Shown: positions 42,892 to 54,537 of the stretch, one piece after another
How positions within the stretch are numbered: the first letter of the stretch is position 1
Layout of the letters: the number at the start of each line of letters is the position of its first letter
DNA from: Strigamia acuminata
Taxonomy: Eukaryota > Arthropoda > Chilopoda > Geophilomorpha > Linotaeniidae
Direction: 5' to 3'
Assembly (NCBI GenBank): GCA_949358305.1
Contig: OX442321.1
Location: forward strand, 7,217,605 to 7,281,604
Length of the DNA: 64,000 nt
Position numbers and translations under genes: made by a program
Notes under the pieces: model-generated
What the model saw: only the letters and a program-made list of their open reading frames with translations
Database searches by the model: none
What the model was told of the DNA's origin: nothing

Positions 42892-45404
42892 TTAAAATCT
42901 CGCTATTAATAACTCCAGCAACCCAACTATGACCGACAACAGCATTCCACAGGCAAACAGGACGACTGGACCACGTATCAGACCAAACGAAATTGGATAG
43001 AAATAATTATCATCGCCGCAGTCGCGCCACTTGTTTAAGTAATGTTTAAACAACAGATGTAAGAATCCACATTCCTTCAACTGTATGATTCTGTAATGTT
43101 CATTGAAAAAATTAATGAATAACTAAAAATCTGGTTTCTAGAAATAAGGAATGTAGTTACTTTTGATTGAAAAACTCCTTGTGAGCAAACTTTTTTGAAA
43201 AAGCCAGTGGCACAAATCCACTGCCCACAGGCTTTTCGGCAAATGTTAAACTACAGTTTGTCACTAAAAGTTCTGGTAAAACAAATCCAGCTTTTTGCTC
43301 GAATACTGCGTCAATTCCTTCCTTCACATTTTTCACTTTCAGATATGATGTATTGGGAAATAAATTCTGTTATGAATTGAATAAAGCATGTGTTCACTGT
43401 TACTATAATTTATTGTTTTCAGTTAGACAAAACCTTAAAACCATGTTCCAAAATATTCCCCTCTAAAATGACAGGCAAATAATCTGTATCGTGAACCATT
43501 TCCTCAAGTGAGTGGAATGGAGTTTTAATATTGGTCGTTGCAAACAAAGCTGTCAACAGTGAAGTGTAAACAGATAGAAGCAGCATTGACAAAATCAGGA
43601 AAACAAAAAGACACGCCTTCATAGAATGCATTGTTGGAGGTGATAAAGTGCCTGAAAAATCCATCAATAGTAACATTCAATTAATTGCCTTCTAAGCAAT
43701 GTCATTTGTACGTACCTACTATGACAATTGGCCACCAAAGGAGAATCTCATTTATAAAACTTACAACAGTTATTGTAAATGAATTTAACATTGTCGACTT
43801 TTCCATTAAAATAAGGAAAATGATTATCAAATTGACAGCAAATATGCTTAGCCACACATTCGTGCTGAATGCTTTCAAGAAGTCAGTCAGAGACCATTCA
43901 CGGTAATCCAATTTTCGATACGCAATTTTTATGTCTACGTGGAACAATGAAATCGAGTACCCAACATAGTCAATTCTTTCTCGAGTAAGACCAAGATTAG
44001 TGGCAATATCCGCTGTCTAAAAAAGAAATAAAATGATTTGATTTATAGCTTATCAGTAAATATTATTTTTGTATAATCAGGGTATTATTGGCACATAGGC
44101 TTGTAAACAATACTTACTCCATGTACAATTTCACCCATCAATCCATTCCATTTTCCATTTCGAATTTCACCAGAAACCATCTCTTTGATTTTAGTCAACT
44201 TAAAGCTAATTTTGAAAATAAAGTAACAACAAAATTCCATAAGTATGTGAACATTACCTAATATTGTAATTTGTGTGAAAAATGGATAACAGTTGTCCAA
44301 AATAACCATCCATTATTACTGAATTGTTTTCCTCTCTGAAGATAACATACGGCAAGTACTGCAAATTTTATGTTGAAATAAAAAAAGAGAAAAAAGGTAA
44401 AGAAGTAGTAAATATAGATCTTGCAGAATCAGAATTCACTACATGCTGGGTTTATACAGGGTGTCCCAAAAGTCTGAACCTCCCCAAGCAATTTCCAAAA
44501 TACTTGAGATATCAGAAAACTGAAGAAAAGCTCATAGGGGAAATCTTTCATTGCGAATCTGATGGGATCCTCAAATTTGACCTCAAAGGTCATTTTCAAG
44601 ATCATTCACTTGCTAACTTCTAAACCAAAGACTAACATCTCAAACCTTTTTTTCTCAACTTATCTAACTTATTTGTTATGTACGATTGGCTCAAATTAAA
44701 GTTATAAATTCTACAAAATCAACCTTAGCATAGTACCGTAATTCCTGCTACTTCAATTGGTGTATTACTCATGTCAGATATATTCCTTGACGTAATCTTT
44801 AATTTCATAAAATGTAAAACTCGGTAGAATGGAAATATTGTTTTTGAAGACTCGTCCAATTGTGACAATTTTGTTTTCAATTAAAACGCACATTAAAAAC
44901 CTTTGGGATTCATGCAGATGATAACCAGCGAATAAAAGATGAAAATAAAAGGGTGTATTGTGTATTTTCTTTTGTAGAGTTTAAAAGAAGCCAAAATTGA
45001 CAAAATTGGAAATGTTGTTTTGAAGACTCGTCCAATTGTGACAATTTGATTTTCAATTAAAACACACATTAAAAACTTAGTTTGGGGCTCGTGGAGGTAA
45101 TAACCAGCGAATTTACGATGAAAATAAAGGGGTGTATTGTGTATTGTCATTTGTAGGGTTTAAAAGAAGTCAAAATTGGCACTCAATGGGGTCACATCTT
45201 TACGACGTACATACTCACTTTTAAAATATTTTTTGAAAAAATACCTAAAAGAAAATCAAAATAATTTTAGAATTTAAGCATTGTACAAAAAACATCACCA
45301 GTTTGCAGCGGAGAAATACCAACGGTAATTTTCAAACTCATCTGAGTCAAATTTGTTGCGGCTGAAAAACTTAGGCAACTTACTAGGAAGAATAAATAAC
45401 GCAT
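42892..45404 (-). CDS. Ionotropic receptor K
   Basis: Close paralog of B. Exon 1 is 45299-45404 (MRYLFFLVSCLSFSAATN). A linker exon lies near 45220-45245 and pre-S1 about 44738-44797. S1 exons are about 44258-44358 and 44118-44205 (KWNGLMGEIVHG). M1/pore is about 43716-44017 (VWLSIFAVNLIIIFLILM), M3/S2 43435-43652, S2 about 43161-43366 and M4 42892-43090. Intron 2 carries a tandem duplication (44826-45180), and the intron before S1 holds a transposon end at about 44456. Frames look open throughout. Confidence 0.83.
44456..44640 (+). mobile_element. Transposon fragment with TACAGGGTGTCCCAAAAGT end
   Basis: The left end TACAGGGTGTCCCAAAAGT is a terminus shared by many arthropod DNA transposons and MITEs. 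No inverted partner was found to the right before the IR intron sequence resumes near 44640, so only one end survives. Non-coding. Confidence 0.5.
44826..45180 (+). repeat. Tandem duplication within an intron of gene K
   Basis: Two diverged copies of a roughly 170-180 bp block. Each contains 'gaagactcgtccaattgtgacaatt', then 'aaaacncacattaaaaac', and ends 'gtgtattgtgtatt.tc.tttgtag.gtttaaaagaag'. The other B-type genes have one copy in the same intron. Confidence 0.7.
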
Positions 45405-45500
45405 AAAAATGGCTTTTTGTCAAATTACTCAACTCACTTACATAGAATTGCATACAAATTCAACATCTCCGAAATCAAACAGGAGAGTTAAACTACAACT
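45405..45500 (-). promoter_or_regulatory. Conserved 5' flank of gene K
   Basis: The first ~90 bp upstream of the ATG ('aaaaatggct.tttg.c..atta.ctcaactcacttacatagaattgcatac', then 'caacatct.cgaaatcaaacaggagagtta') recur upstream of B, I, J, L and M. This marks the shared leader and core promoter region of the B-type subfamily. The transcription start is not identifiable. Confidence 0.5.
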
Positions 45501-45889
45501 ACAATAGATTGGACAAGCCTATAGTTAACAACATTTATTGCCTTAACTGTAATATAATTGATTTTAGAAATTGTAAAGATCGTTTCTGGCACATACAATG
45601 CAGTATATTATTAAGAAGTAAAAATTTGGGCAAATCATTCTAGAATTTATGATTTATTCCTTATAATTGATAAATTACTCTTACCACAAGCACTGAAATT
45701 ACTTTTGCCTTCTGCACTGTTTCAGTTGTGTATCCTGTTTTGAAAAATGAGTAAACACAAAATTCAATACTCTGAAAGATAATGAACAGTCACTTATGTA
45801 TTTGATGCACGCAATGCAGTCAAATTGCAAAATCCATTTTTGTGTGTGACAGTCATGAACTCTACTCAAGTAAATGATTAATTTTGTCC

Positions 45890-46701
45890 CTAGATGGTGT
45901 TGTTATTAAAATGTGTGTCTTGGCTATCCAGTTTCTGTTCTCTCCTAAAAGAGAGCTAGGCCCTGTGTATCCGGTTTCTGTTCTCTTGTGACGGGGCCAT
46001 CTCTCTCACGGCAATCTGGGGATTGGTCGCCGTGAGTGGGACCGGACCTTTCCGTAATAATGGAGACAGGGGCTCCGGATTGTTGGTTTTGGCCTTTAAT
46101 CCGTTCTCTAGGGGTCGGAGTACCCATCACCCGTGCTGGTGCCAATGGCACACCACACCTACAACCATCCCGTCACTCACAGGGGGTCTTCCCCATGAGT
46201 GACGTGGTCGGTTGGCATGAGTCATTCTGCTGTGGTTACTTACCTAACAGCCCATGTAGCCGCTCATGGAGGCTGCAACCATCTCCCCCGTCACTGAACG
46301 TCACAGTGGTGAATGAGAGAAGAGCAGAGTCAACTGGGGCACTGCACTGCCCAGGCTGGCTGAGGGACCTCAACTGCACACGTCCTCACCCTGTGCTGCT
46401 CAAACTCTCTCTCTGACTCACAGTCTCTTCTCCCCAAGGGGCCAGTCTAACTCGTAAAGAGGGGTAGCCAGGGGCCAGAGAGCAGTGTGTGGAGTGACGT
46501 GGGTCACCGTGGGTAGCCACGGTGGCCGGATGGTCACACTCTCCTAAAAGAGAGCTAGGCCCTGTGTATCCAGTTCCTGTTTTCAAGGATGGGAAGGATT
46601 TTGATGACGAATGTCCTTATTGGAGCAATGGTTAATCCAGTAATCCTATCATGGTAGATATTTTCCAACAACCAAAAATAAGTCGCTCTTGTCATGATAT
46701 T
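45890..46701. repeat. Dispersed repeat block, left part (copy also at 58080-58500)
   Basis: Outside the inserted solo LTR, this sequence ('tctcctaaaag..agctagg.cctgtgtatcca', then 'taatccagtaatccta.ca.ggta') matches 58090-58500. It continues after the non-autonomous LTR element at 48633. A short direct repeat of the 'cttggctatcc' to 'tgtgtatcc' unit is present. Origin unknown. Confidence 0.55.
45987..46538 (+). mobile_element. Solo LTR, ctct target duplication
   Basis: 552 bp, TGTGACGGGGCC...GGATGGTCACA, flanked by ctct (45983-45986 and 46539-46542). The paralogous site at 58335-58365 is uninterrupted ('gttctctcctaaaag'), which confirms the insertion. Same family as 10125 and 53100. The 126-codon plus-strand frame inside it is not gene-like. 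Confidence 0.85.
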
Positions 46702-47018
46702 TATAGTTACTCACGTAACTTAAAATAATCGAAATATACTTAAAACTTATCTGGAAGGACTTGGATCACCGATGGCACAGGATTTAAACTGATTGTTGAA
46801 GATTGGATAAAGAAGCACGCGTACACACAGGGGTTACATTGAACAGTGATTTTATTTAAACAGGATATGCAAATATCTATTTCGTTTCCCCCTTTATACA
46901 TAAAAATAAGTCAACCCAATACAGTGTGGGTCACCGAAGTGACCCTCTGGTGGCCAAACATGGCGCCACCTCCAATTCCCCCCAATTGGCGCGTCCCTTT
47001 AAAACGCCAGTTTTTACA
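46702..47018 (-). repeat. 3' LTR of the non-autonomous element
   Basis: 317 bp, near-identical to 48316-48632. It contains the palindromic GTTACTCACGTAAC near its minus-strand 3' end. The G-rich polypurine tract (rich in C on the plus strand) is at 47019-47045. Confidence 0.88.
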
Positions 47019-47060
47019 GTCCCCCCCGTCCCCCGGGGATGGACCTCCATTTTCACATTC

Positions 47061-48158
47061 CTATGACAGTCTTTGAATCGGTCTTGTCCCGTTTCCAAGT
47101 CTTAAATCGCACGATCTAATCTTTACGTCACGTCTTGTTTTCGTCGACGTAATGCGTTCATACTGCAAAGTGAAGTCTGGTTTGATTGTTGTTTGCCCCG
47201 ACGTTCTCAAAATTCGTTGTCCCGATGCTCGCCCAATTCGTCGCCCAGACGTCGCCCAATTTGTCACCTCGATTTTTAAACTGTAAGTAATGTCATTGTG
47301 ATTATTATGTAACAATTTGAGCCGATTTCTTTTCGCAATTGTCGTTTCGGTCGCTCCAAGTGTCAATAATGCAATATCTTGCTCCCTAGTTTTTTCTAAG
47401 TTTAGTTCACGAGACAGTTTTTTCCACATCCCATATCGGGTGTAGTCAATTGTTGGTTTCGTTGTTTCGTTCAAAGTCGTATTCACGTTGATTTCGGTTT
47501 CCTCATCTGTTTGGACTGGGCTTTCCCACATCCCACGTCGGGTGTAGTCGACTGTTGGTTTAGTCATTTCGTTCGTAAAAGTCCCATTCGCGTAAGAACT
47601 CCGTAATTTCGGTGCTATGTTTGTCAAATTCGTCTCGATGTTCGCCCAATTCTTTGCCCCGACGCTTGTCAAATTCGTTGTCTCGATGTTCACCAAATTG
47701 GTGTCTTCGACGTTCGCCAATTTCGCATCTCGAACGCTCGCCAAATTCGTTGCTCCAAAGCCCGCCAAATTTGCATCTCGAACGTCCGCCATAATTGTAT
47801 TCGCGTCTCGAACGTCCGCCATAATCGTATTCGCATCTCGAACGTCCGCCATAATCGTATTCACATCTCGAACGTCCACCATAATCGTATTTGCATCTCG
47901 AACGTCCGCCATAATCGTATTTGCATCTCGAACGTCCGCCATAATCGTAATCGTATTCGCATCTCGAACGTCCGCCATAATCGTATTCGCATCTCGAACA
48001 CTCGCCAAACTCGTCGCTCGAACGTTCGCCAAATTCATCGCTCGAACGTCTCGAGGCATGTCTGCCAGTTGCCATCTGTGGGTTGCTCGAATTATTTCGT
48101 TGTCATCTAGAATAGGCGCAAGTTTAAATATTAGCGAGGTTTTTTGCAAGTATTTCAC
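47061..48158 (-). other. Open frame across the element interior with 30 bp minisatellite
   Basis: A 365-codon frame spans the interior. It opens with GTG, not ATG, and much of it is a repeat: seven tandem copies of a 30 bp unit (47781-47996; one unit is 36 bp) translate as VRDANTIMAD. A second frame is also open through the repeat (RSRCEYDYGG units), so openness partly follows from the 30 bp periodicity. The flanking sequence continues the same 'aacgtccgccaaatt.gtcgc'-like pattern in a more diverged form. I do not recognise a protein domain; coding is uncertain. Confidence 0.4.
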
Positions 48159-48297
48159 CCAATATTTTGTTTTTTAATTGTTTAAGTTCATGAGGTTTCG
48201 GACACCTCCCCTCGCTGCTTCTCTCTGCTTCCTTGTGTTTGCCAAATCAGCCATTTTATCAAATTTTCTTGTCCTGGTTCGTTTTTCTTGCAATATT

Positions 48298-48315
48298 TCC
48301 CGGGTTTCGGCACCA
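48298..48315 (-). promoter_or_regulatory. Primer binding site, tRNA-Phe type
   Basis: On the minus strand TGGTGCCGAAACCCGGGA directly follows the 5' LTR and is the exact complement of the 3' end of animal tRNA-Phe including CCA. It fixes the orientation of the element. Confidence 0.9.
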
Positions 48316-48632
48316 TATAGTTACTCACGTAACTTAAAATAATCGAAATATACTTAAAACTTATCTGGAAGGACTTGGATCACCGATGGCACAGGATTTA
48401 AACTGATTGTTGAAGATTGGATAAAGAAGCACGCGTACACACAGGGGTTACATTGAACAGTGATTTTATTTAAACAGGATATGCAAATATCTATTTCGTT
48501 TCCCCCTTTATACATAAAAATAAGTCAACCCAATACAGTGTGGGTCACCGAAGTGACCCTCTGGTGGCCAAACATGGCGCCACCTCCAATTCCCCCCAAT
48601 TGGCGCGTCCCTTTAAAACGCCAGTTTTTACA
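48316..48632 (-). repeat. 5' LTR of the non-autonomous element
   Basis: Direct copy of 46702-47018. Followed on the plus strand by the target duplication atatt (48633-48637). Confidence 0.88.
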
Positions 48633-48637
48633 ATATT

Positions 48638-49354
48638 TGTTAGAAAACTTCGTCTTACTTGAGCCTTTTTACTACCGACTGTTTGTGCAATATTTTGTAC
48701 AAACAGTGCCCCTAATTCTGCGGGCCTAAACTACATACGGTGTACACTTGACGTGGAGATTGGTGTTATAATGCCTCCATGTCCAGGTGCCCGATGACGG
48801 CCGTGTGGCCGTGAGGAGATTCCAACCAACTCCCACTTATAAATCCCTTGGCATTTATAAGCGATCAATTAATAAGTAAATGCGAGCGGTTACCCAAATC
48901 AACGAGCAACCAAGGTTGTGGAGATACAGCAAAAACCAACAGTACCTGTGTCTACACATACATAAAGATACCTAAATTGTCATAGGTATCAGCAATTCAT
49001 CTCTGTGGCTTTAGTTCATGCCTAATGTGCAAGCACTGAGCAAAAACTCAACACGAGGTGCAGATCACGCACTACCACAAATCAATTAAGTTCCAATTAA
49101 GATAATTTGCTTTCAGTTACTGGTAATCCCCTAGGAGTTTAATTTTTTTGATCAATGTTATACGAAATTACGTATCATCAACTGAAAGCAAATTACCTTA
49201 ATTGGAATTTAATTGATTGGTGGTTGTGCCTGATCTCTGAATCATTTTAAAATGATTCAGAAATTTGTTGATGTAGCCGTAATCAGTCTTATTTCCTTGT
49301 AACAATTTACACAGCATGGACAAAACCAATTACTGCCAATATGGCAATGAAACA
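48638..49354. repeat. Dispersed repeat block, right part
   Basis: Continuation of the block shared with 58510-59180. It contains the imperfect inverted repeat CTGTTTGTGCAATATTTTGTACAAACAG (about 48677-48705; copy near 58547-58574), and 'ggtgcccgatgac' and 'accaactccacttataaa' matches. 49080-49200 holds a separate inverted pair ('aatcaattaagttccaattaagataatttgctttcagtt' with its inverse). 49285-49354 is an IR-flank relic. Confidence 0.5.
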
Positions 49355-50367
49355 TGTGGTGATCTTAAAATATTCACCAACTTAGAAGATAAATTAATTA
49401 CGTCTTCTAATTAATTTGACTGTGGCACACGTTAAGTCAGATCATGTGACCAAGGGGAGAAATCCTCTCTAGGCACATATCACCTCAGGTTGTCTGGGGG
49501 TGAAAACGGCAATTGGCCGTTATGGTGCAATATTGGCATTATGGTGCAATAATCCTTTGTTGCACCAGTTTTAGCTAATTGCGCAGATTATCTGCTCAAT
49601 ATTGAAGCGTGCCGGGCTCGTGCCCTAGCTTCAATCGGGACTCTAATTCCAACATCACAAACCTCAACATCACTGCGATTTTTGCTCCGACAATTCGTAT
49701 TGACAGAGGACCGTGATTTGACTTAGTTTCACCAGATTTTCTTGTGCAACCCGTACAAGACGAGCAATCCAGCTTGAATTAGCCAACGCTAATTTCAGCT
49801 ACCGAAGTAGAAGTTCCCGATCCGAGTGAACCATCGCCATCGTTGCCGCACGAACGACAACCATCGCCATCGTTGCCGCGCGAACGACAACCATCGCCAT
49901 CGTTGCCGCGCGAACGACAACCATCGCCATCGTACCGAGACTGGACGCCTGAAGTCGTGAACCACCGCCGCCGAACCGTCATACGTGCTTCAGAAGGACC
50001 CACGAGATCCATAGTTGCCGGACCATCGTTCGTGAGTCGAATAACGAAGACAACCGCCTTCGTCCAACAACTTTAAGTTGTTAAGCGCCATTTTAGCGCT
50101 TGTAGCTTGCAACAGTCGTTGCAAGCCCTTCCATTGTTTCCCGTTCTATTATTACGCGACTTGTCGCTTATTTCATATTATTCCTAGTCATTACATTGTA
50201 ATTTAACGAATAAAAGATTTGTGTGATTTTATATTGAAATAAACTGTCTTTTTATTTCTCTCTCCTAAATTAACCCTAGATAATTTTAAGGCCGCAATAT
50301 AAGTCTTTTTAAGCATTCAACTGCGGTAACCACGCTATATTAATTAGTAATTTAGCGGATCGCAGCA
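49355..50367 (+). mobile_element. Solo LTR, 1,013 bp, aaca target duplication
   Basis: TGTGGTGATC...GATCGCAGCA flanked by aaca (49351-49354 and 50368-50371). It interrupts an IR 3'-flank relic whose uninterrupted form is at 42540-42680. It contains AATAAA-like signals near 50208 and a 30 bp tandem repeat at 49831-49933. A truncated relative is at 35042. Confidence 0.83.
49831..49933 (+). repeat. 30 bp tandem repeat (3.4 copies) within the solo LTR
   Basis: Units at 49831-49860, 49861-49890 and 49891-49920 plus a 13 bp start of a fourth, each 'ccatcgccatcgttgccgcg' followed by cgaacgacaa. They differ at one base. Not CRISPR: units are contiguous with no spacers. Confidence 0.85.
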
Positions 50368-50606
50368 AACACAACGGACAAATATTAAAAGCACGTCCAT
50401 GACATCAAAACTTTGCAAGATTGGGTTAAGGGTGACACGCAAAAAACAAATGCTCTGCAGCACACGACGCACAGACGATAACTAATTATACACAGGTTTT
50501 TATTTCCAATTTCAAATATTTTACATCGACATTAAAATGACAATGAGCTCACTTGTCACTATTAAACTACAGAAGGAAATTAAATTGATATATACAAAAT
50601 GTGCTT

Positions 50607-52847
50607 TTAAAATCTCGCTATTAATAACTCCAGCAACCCAACTATGATCGACAACAGCATTCCACAGGCAAACAAAACCACTGGACCACGAATCTGACCA
50701 AACAAAATTGGATAGAATAAATTATCATTACCGCAGTCGCGCCACGTATTTAAGTAACGATTAAACAAGAGGTGTAAGAATCCAAATTCCTTCAACTGTA
50801 TGAGTCTGCCATGTTTAGTCGAAAACTTAATTAATAACAAAAAGTCTAGTTTCTAGAAATACGGAATATAGTTACTTTTGATTGAAAAATTCCTTGTAAG
50901 CAAAATGTTTTGAAAAAGCCAGTGGCATAAACATACTGACCACGGGCTTTTCGGCAACTGTTAAACTACAGTTGGTAACTAAAAGTTCTGATATGGCAAA
51001 TCCAGCTTTTTGCCTAAATACTGCGTCAATTCCTTCCTTCGCATTTTTCACTGTCAGATGTGATGTATTGGGAAATAAACTCTGTAATGAATTAAGTAAA
51101 GCATGTGTTTATTGTTATTATGATTTATTGTTTTCAGTTAGACAAAAACCTTAAAACTTTGTTCAAAGTCACTACTCTCTAAAAAGACAGGTAAATAATC
51201 TGTATCGTGAACCATTTCTTCAAGTGAGTGGAATGGACTTTTAATATTAGTCGTTGCAAACAAAGCTGTCAATAGTGAAGTGTAAACGGATAGAAGCACT
51301 GTTGACAACGTCAGAAAAAGAACGAGACAAACTTTCAAAGAATGCAGTGATGGAAATGATAAACTGCCTGAAACAAACATCAATAATGCATTCAATTAAT
51401 CGCCTTCAAAAAAATGTCAATTGTACGTACCTACTACGACAATTGGCCACCAAAGAAGAATCTCATTTATAAAACTTATTATACATGTAGAAAATGAATT
51501 TAACCTTGTCGACTTTTCCATTAAAATAAGAAAAATGGTTATCAAATTGACAGCAAATATGCTTAGCCACACGTTCGTGCTGAATGCTTTCAAGAAGTTA
51601 GTCAGAGACCATTCACGGTAATCCAATTTTCGATACACAATTTTTAAGTCTAATACGAACAACGAAGGCAAGTACTCAACATAGTCTCTCTCCTTTGGAT
51701 TCATACCTACATTAATGGCAATATCCGCTGTCTAAAAAAGAAATCAATTATTTGATTTATAGCATATCAGCAAATATTATATTTGTATAATCAGGATATT
51801 ATTGGCACATAGGCTTATAAAAAATACTTACTCCATGTACAATTTCACCCACCAATCCATTCCATTTTCCATCTCGAATTTTACCAAAAACCTTCTCTTT
51901 GTTTTCAGTCAACTTAAAGCTAATTTTGAAAACAAAGTAACAACAAAATTCCATCAACTTATGATCATTACCTAATATTATAATTTGTATGAAAGATGGA
52001 CAAAAGTTGTCCAAAATAACCATCCATTATTACTGAATTGTTTTCATCTCTGAAGACAACAAATGGCAGAAACTGAAAATTATATGTTGAAATAAAATTA
52101 AGAAAATAAAAGACCAAGAAGAAATAAATATAGATCTTGCAGAATCATAATTCACTATATGCTGGGTTTATCTACTCACACTTCATTCTATGTTAATTGC
52201 TCGTAAAAATGGATGTGAACAAACTCATTTAACACGGTGCATCGAACTTATTTGTTACGTATAGAAAAGTCACAAACATATCAAAATGAAACATGACGAT
52301 TGGTTCAATTTAAAGTTATAAATTCTACAAAATCAACGTTAGCGTAGAAAGTACGTACCGTAAATCCTGCTACTTCAATCGGTGTATTACTCGTGTTAGA
52401 TATATTCCTTGGCGTAACCTTTAATTTTATAAAAAGTAAAACTCGTTAGAATGGAAATATTGTTTTTGAAGATTCGTCCAATTGTGACAATTTTGTTTTT
52501 AATTAAAACACACATTAAAAACCTTGTTTGTGGTTCGTGGGGGTAATAACCAGCGAATAAAAGATGAAAATAAAGGAGTGTATTGTGTATTGTCTTTTGT
52601 AGAGTTTTAAAAGAAGCCAAAATCGGCACTTAATGCACATCTTTACGGTGTACATACTCACTTTTAGAATATTTTTTGAAAAGACATCTAAAAGAAAATT
52701 AAAATAATTTTATAATTTAAGCATTGTACAAAAAACATCACCAGGTTGCAGCGGAGAAATACCAACTGTAATTTTCGAACTCATCCGAGTCAAATTTGTT
52801 GCAGCTGAAAAGCTTACACAGCTTACTAGGAAGAATAAATAACGCAT
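50607..52847 (-). CDS. Ionotropic receptor L
   Basis: B-type paralog. Exon 1 is 52742-52847 (MRYLFFLVSCVSFSAATN), linker exon 52662-52687, pre-S1 52359-52418, S1 exons about 51979-52079 and 51832-51919 (KWNGLVGEIVHG), M1/pore about 51431-51735 (VWLSIFAVNLITIFLILM), M3/S2 51150-51370, S2 about 50873-51084 and M4 50607-50809 (GPVVLFACGMLLSIIVGLLE). The linker exon begins with T where the others have C on the plus strand, changing its first split codon, but phases hold. No disruption noticed. Confidence 0.85.
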
Positions 52848-53099
52848 AAAAATGGCTCTTTGCCCATTTGCTCAACTCACTTACATAAAACTGCATACAA
52901 ATGCAACATCTTCGAAATCAACCAGGAGAGTTAAACTAGTTAAACAAGCAATTTTTTAAATGGTTATATGCCGAACGACCGAATGACTTATGATACTGTA
53001 GCTATGGTACGGCAATAGTAATTGAAAAGTGAATTTAGAAATTGAAAAAGATCGTTTCCAGCACACGGATGCAGTATATTAGAAAGAAGGGAAAATTTG

Positions 53100-53700
53100 T
53101 GTGACTGGTATGGTCTTCGTGATGTCCTGAGGACTACAAGTAGTTACCGCAGTGTGGTACTCACGTAAATGATGAGACAGAGACTCCAGATTGTTGGTTG
53201 TTGGCCTTTAATACATTGTCTATGGGTCGGAGTCTCCCATCTACCCATGTGTCAAGAGTGCCGCGAAGGAACGCTGCACCAGTCACTGACGGGCCAAACA
53301 CAGGGTGGGAACCCCATGGATGGCGTGGCCGGTCAGACATAACATTCTGCTGTACTGACCTGTACGGCCCATGCAACCACACATGAAGGCTGTAGTGGAC
53401 CCATCGTCGCACTATTAAGCATCGCAGTGGTAAATGGGGAGGAGAAGGAGACCAGAGTCAGCACAGGGCACGAATATCCTTGTTGGCATCAGGACCCTAC
53501 TTCGCACATTACTGTCTCAGCTGAGACCCAGCGCTCCACTCTCTATTGCTGTCGCTCTCCTAATCTCTACTCACCACACCACTCAGCTCCCTCCTTCCCT
53601 AGACTGGGTCATACCATTCCAGGAAGGAGGGATGACCTTAGAACCATTGGACGGTGTGTGGCAGTGACGCTGGTCACCCTTGGGTGGTCAAGCGGTCTCA
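53100..53700 (+). mobile_element. Solo LTR, 601 bp, tttg target duplication
   Basis: TGTGACTGGTATGG...AGCGGTCTCA, flanked by tttg (53096-53099 and 53701-53704). The interrupted IR-flank sequence is continuous at 45620-45650 ('aaatttgggcaaatcattc'). Its last bases are TCTCA, not TCACA as in its relatives. Confidence 0.82.
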
Positions 53701-54537
53701 TTTGGGCAAATTATTCTACAATTTATAATTTATTCCTTATAATTGATAAATCACTCTTACCACAAGCACTGAAATTACTTCTGCTGACTGCGCTGTTTCA
53801 GTTGTGTTTTCTGTTTTGAAAAATGAGTAATCACAAAATCCAATACTTTGAAAAATAATGGACAGTAACATAATTATTTGATGCACGCAATGCAGTCAAA
53901 TTGTAAAATCCATTTTTGTGCGTGACCATCATGAATTCTATTAAAGTAAATGACTATTTCTGTCCCTAGACGGCGTTATGCACTTTTTCCTTTGTTTCCG
54001 CATCACAGTTGCACTCAAATTGTAAACCCCTTTGCATTATCCCTTATTTATTGATTCGTTCATTATCAAATTCATTGCATTGTATTTAACCGCAGATTAA
54101 ATTATTGTTCATTTGATTTTAACCTTACTTTGTGTTTATTTAAAAAAAAACCCTAGACGACACTTAGCCACTCTAGAGTAAGTCCTATCAACGGCACTCA
54201 CCTGCGATTTAACTTATTATTTTTAGTAGTTTAAGTTAGTTGAAATTCCCGGATCACAGCAAAACACGTCCATACATCAAAACTTTGCAAGATTGTGTTA
54301 AGGGTGACACGCCAAAAACAAATGCTCTGTTCTTAAAACTGCAGCGTGTCGCACCACGCTGAAGAAGCGACCCCGTGACGCTTCAATGCAGCACACGACG
54401 CACAGACGATACCTAATTATACACAGGTTTTTATTTCCAATTACAAATGCTTTACATCGACATTAAACTGACAATAAGCTCACGTGTCACTATTCCACTA
54501 CAGTAGAAAATTAAATTGATATATTCAAAATGTGTGT
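53701..54537. other. IR flank relic and an LTR-tail-like segment
   Basis: 53700-53970 matches 45640-45895 and 57830-58090. About 53979-54261 resembles the 3' third of the 49355 LTR ('taaattattgtt', 'accctagac', '..ggatcacagca') but has no matching left end or target duplication. 54262-54420 is another copy of the gene 3'-flank relic seen at 42620 and 50390. No gene. Confidence 0.4.

Larger units (their letters stand above)
46702..48632 (-). mobile_element. Non-autonomous LTR retrotransposon, 1,931 bp
   Basis: Two 317 bp direct repeats (46702-47018 and 48316-48632, constant offset 1,614) flank 1.3 kb. On the minus strand the LTR begins TGTAAAAACTGGCG and ends GTAACTATA, a TG..TA rather than TG..CA pair. 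A tRNA-Phe primer site abuts the 5' LTR and a G-rich polypurine tract abuts the 3' LTR. The 5 bp target duplication atatt is at 46697-46701 and 48633-48637, and the uninterrupted site exists at about 58495-58505. It has no protease, reverse transcriptase or integrase, so it must be mobilised by a relative. Confidence 0.9.

Noticed and set aside
46036-46416. 126-codon plus-strand frame
   Set aside because: Lies wholly in a solo LTR and has no counterpart in the related LTRs at 10125 and 53100.
47781-47996. Regular repeats that could suggest a CRISPR array
   Set aside because: The units are contiguous 30 bp copies without spacers, in an animal retroelement.
47560-48177. Other long frames across the non-autonomous element (plus 186 codons, minus 171 codons)
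   Set aside because: The 30 bp repeat keeps several frames open at once; periodicity explains them better than coding.
53979-54261. Another solo LTR
   Set aside because: Only the right-hand part resembles the 49355 LTR; no left terminus or target duplication could be found.
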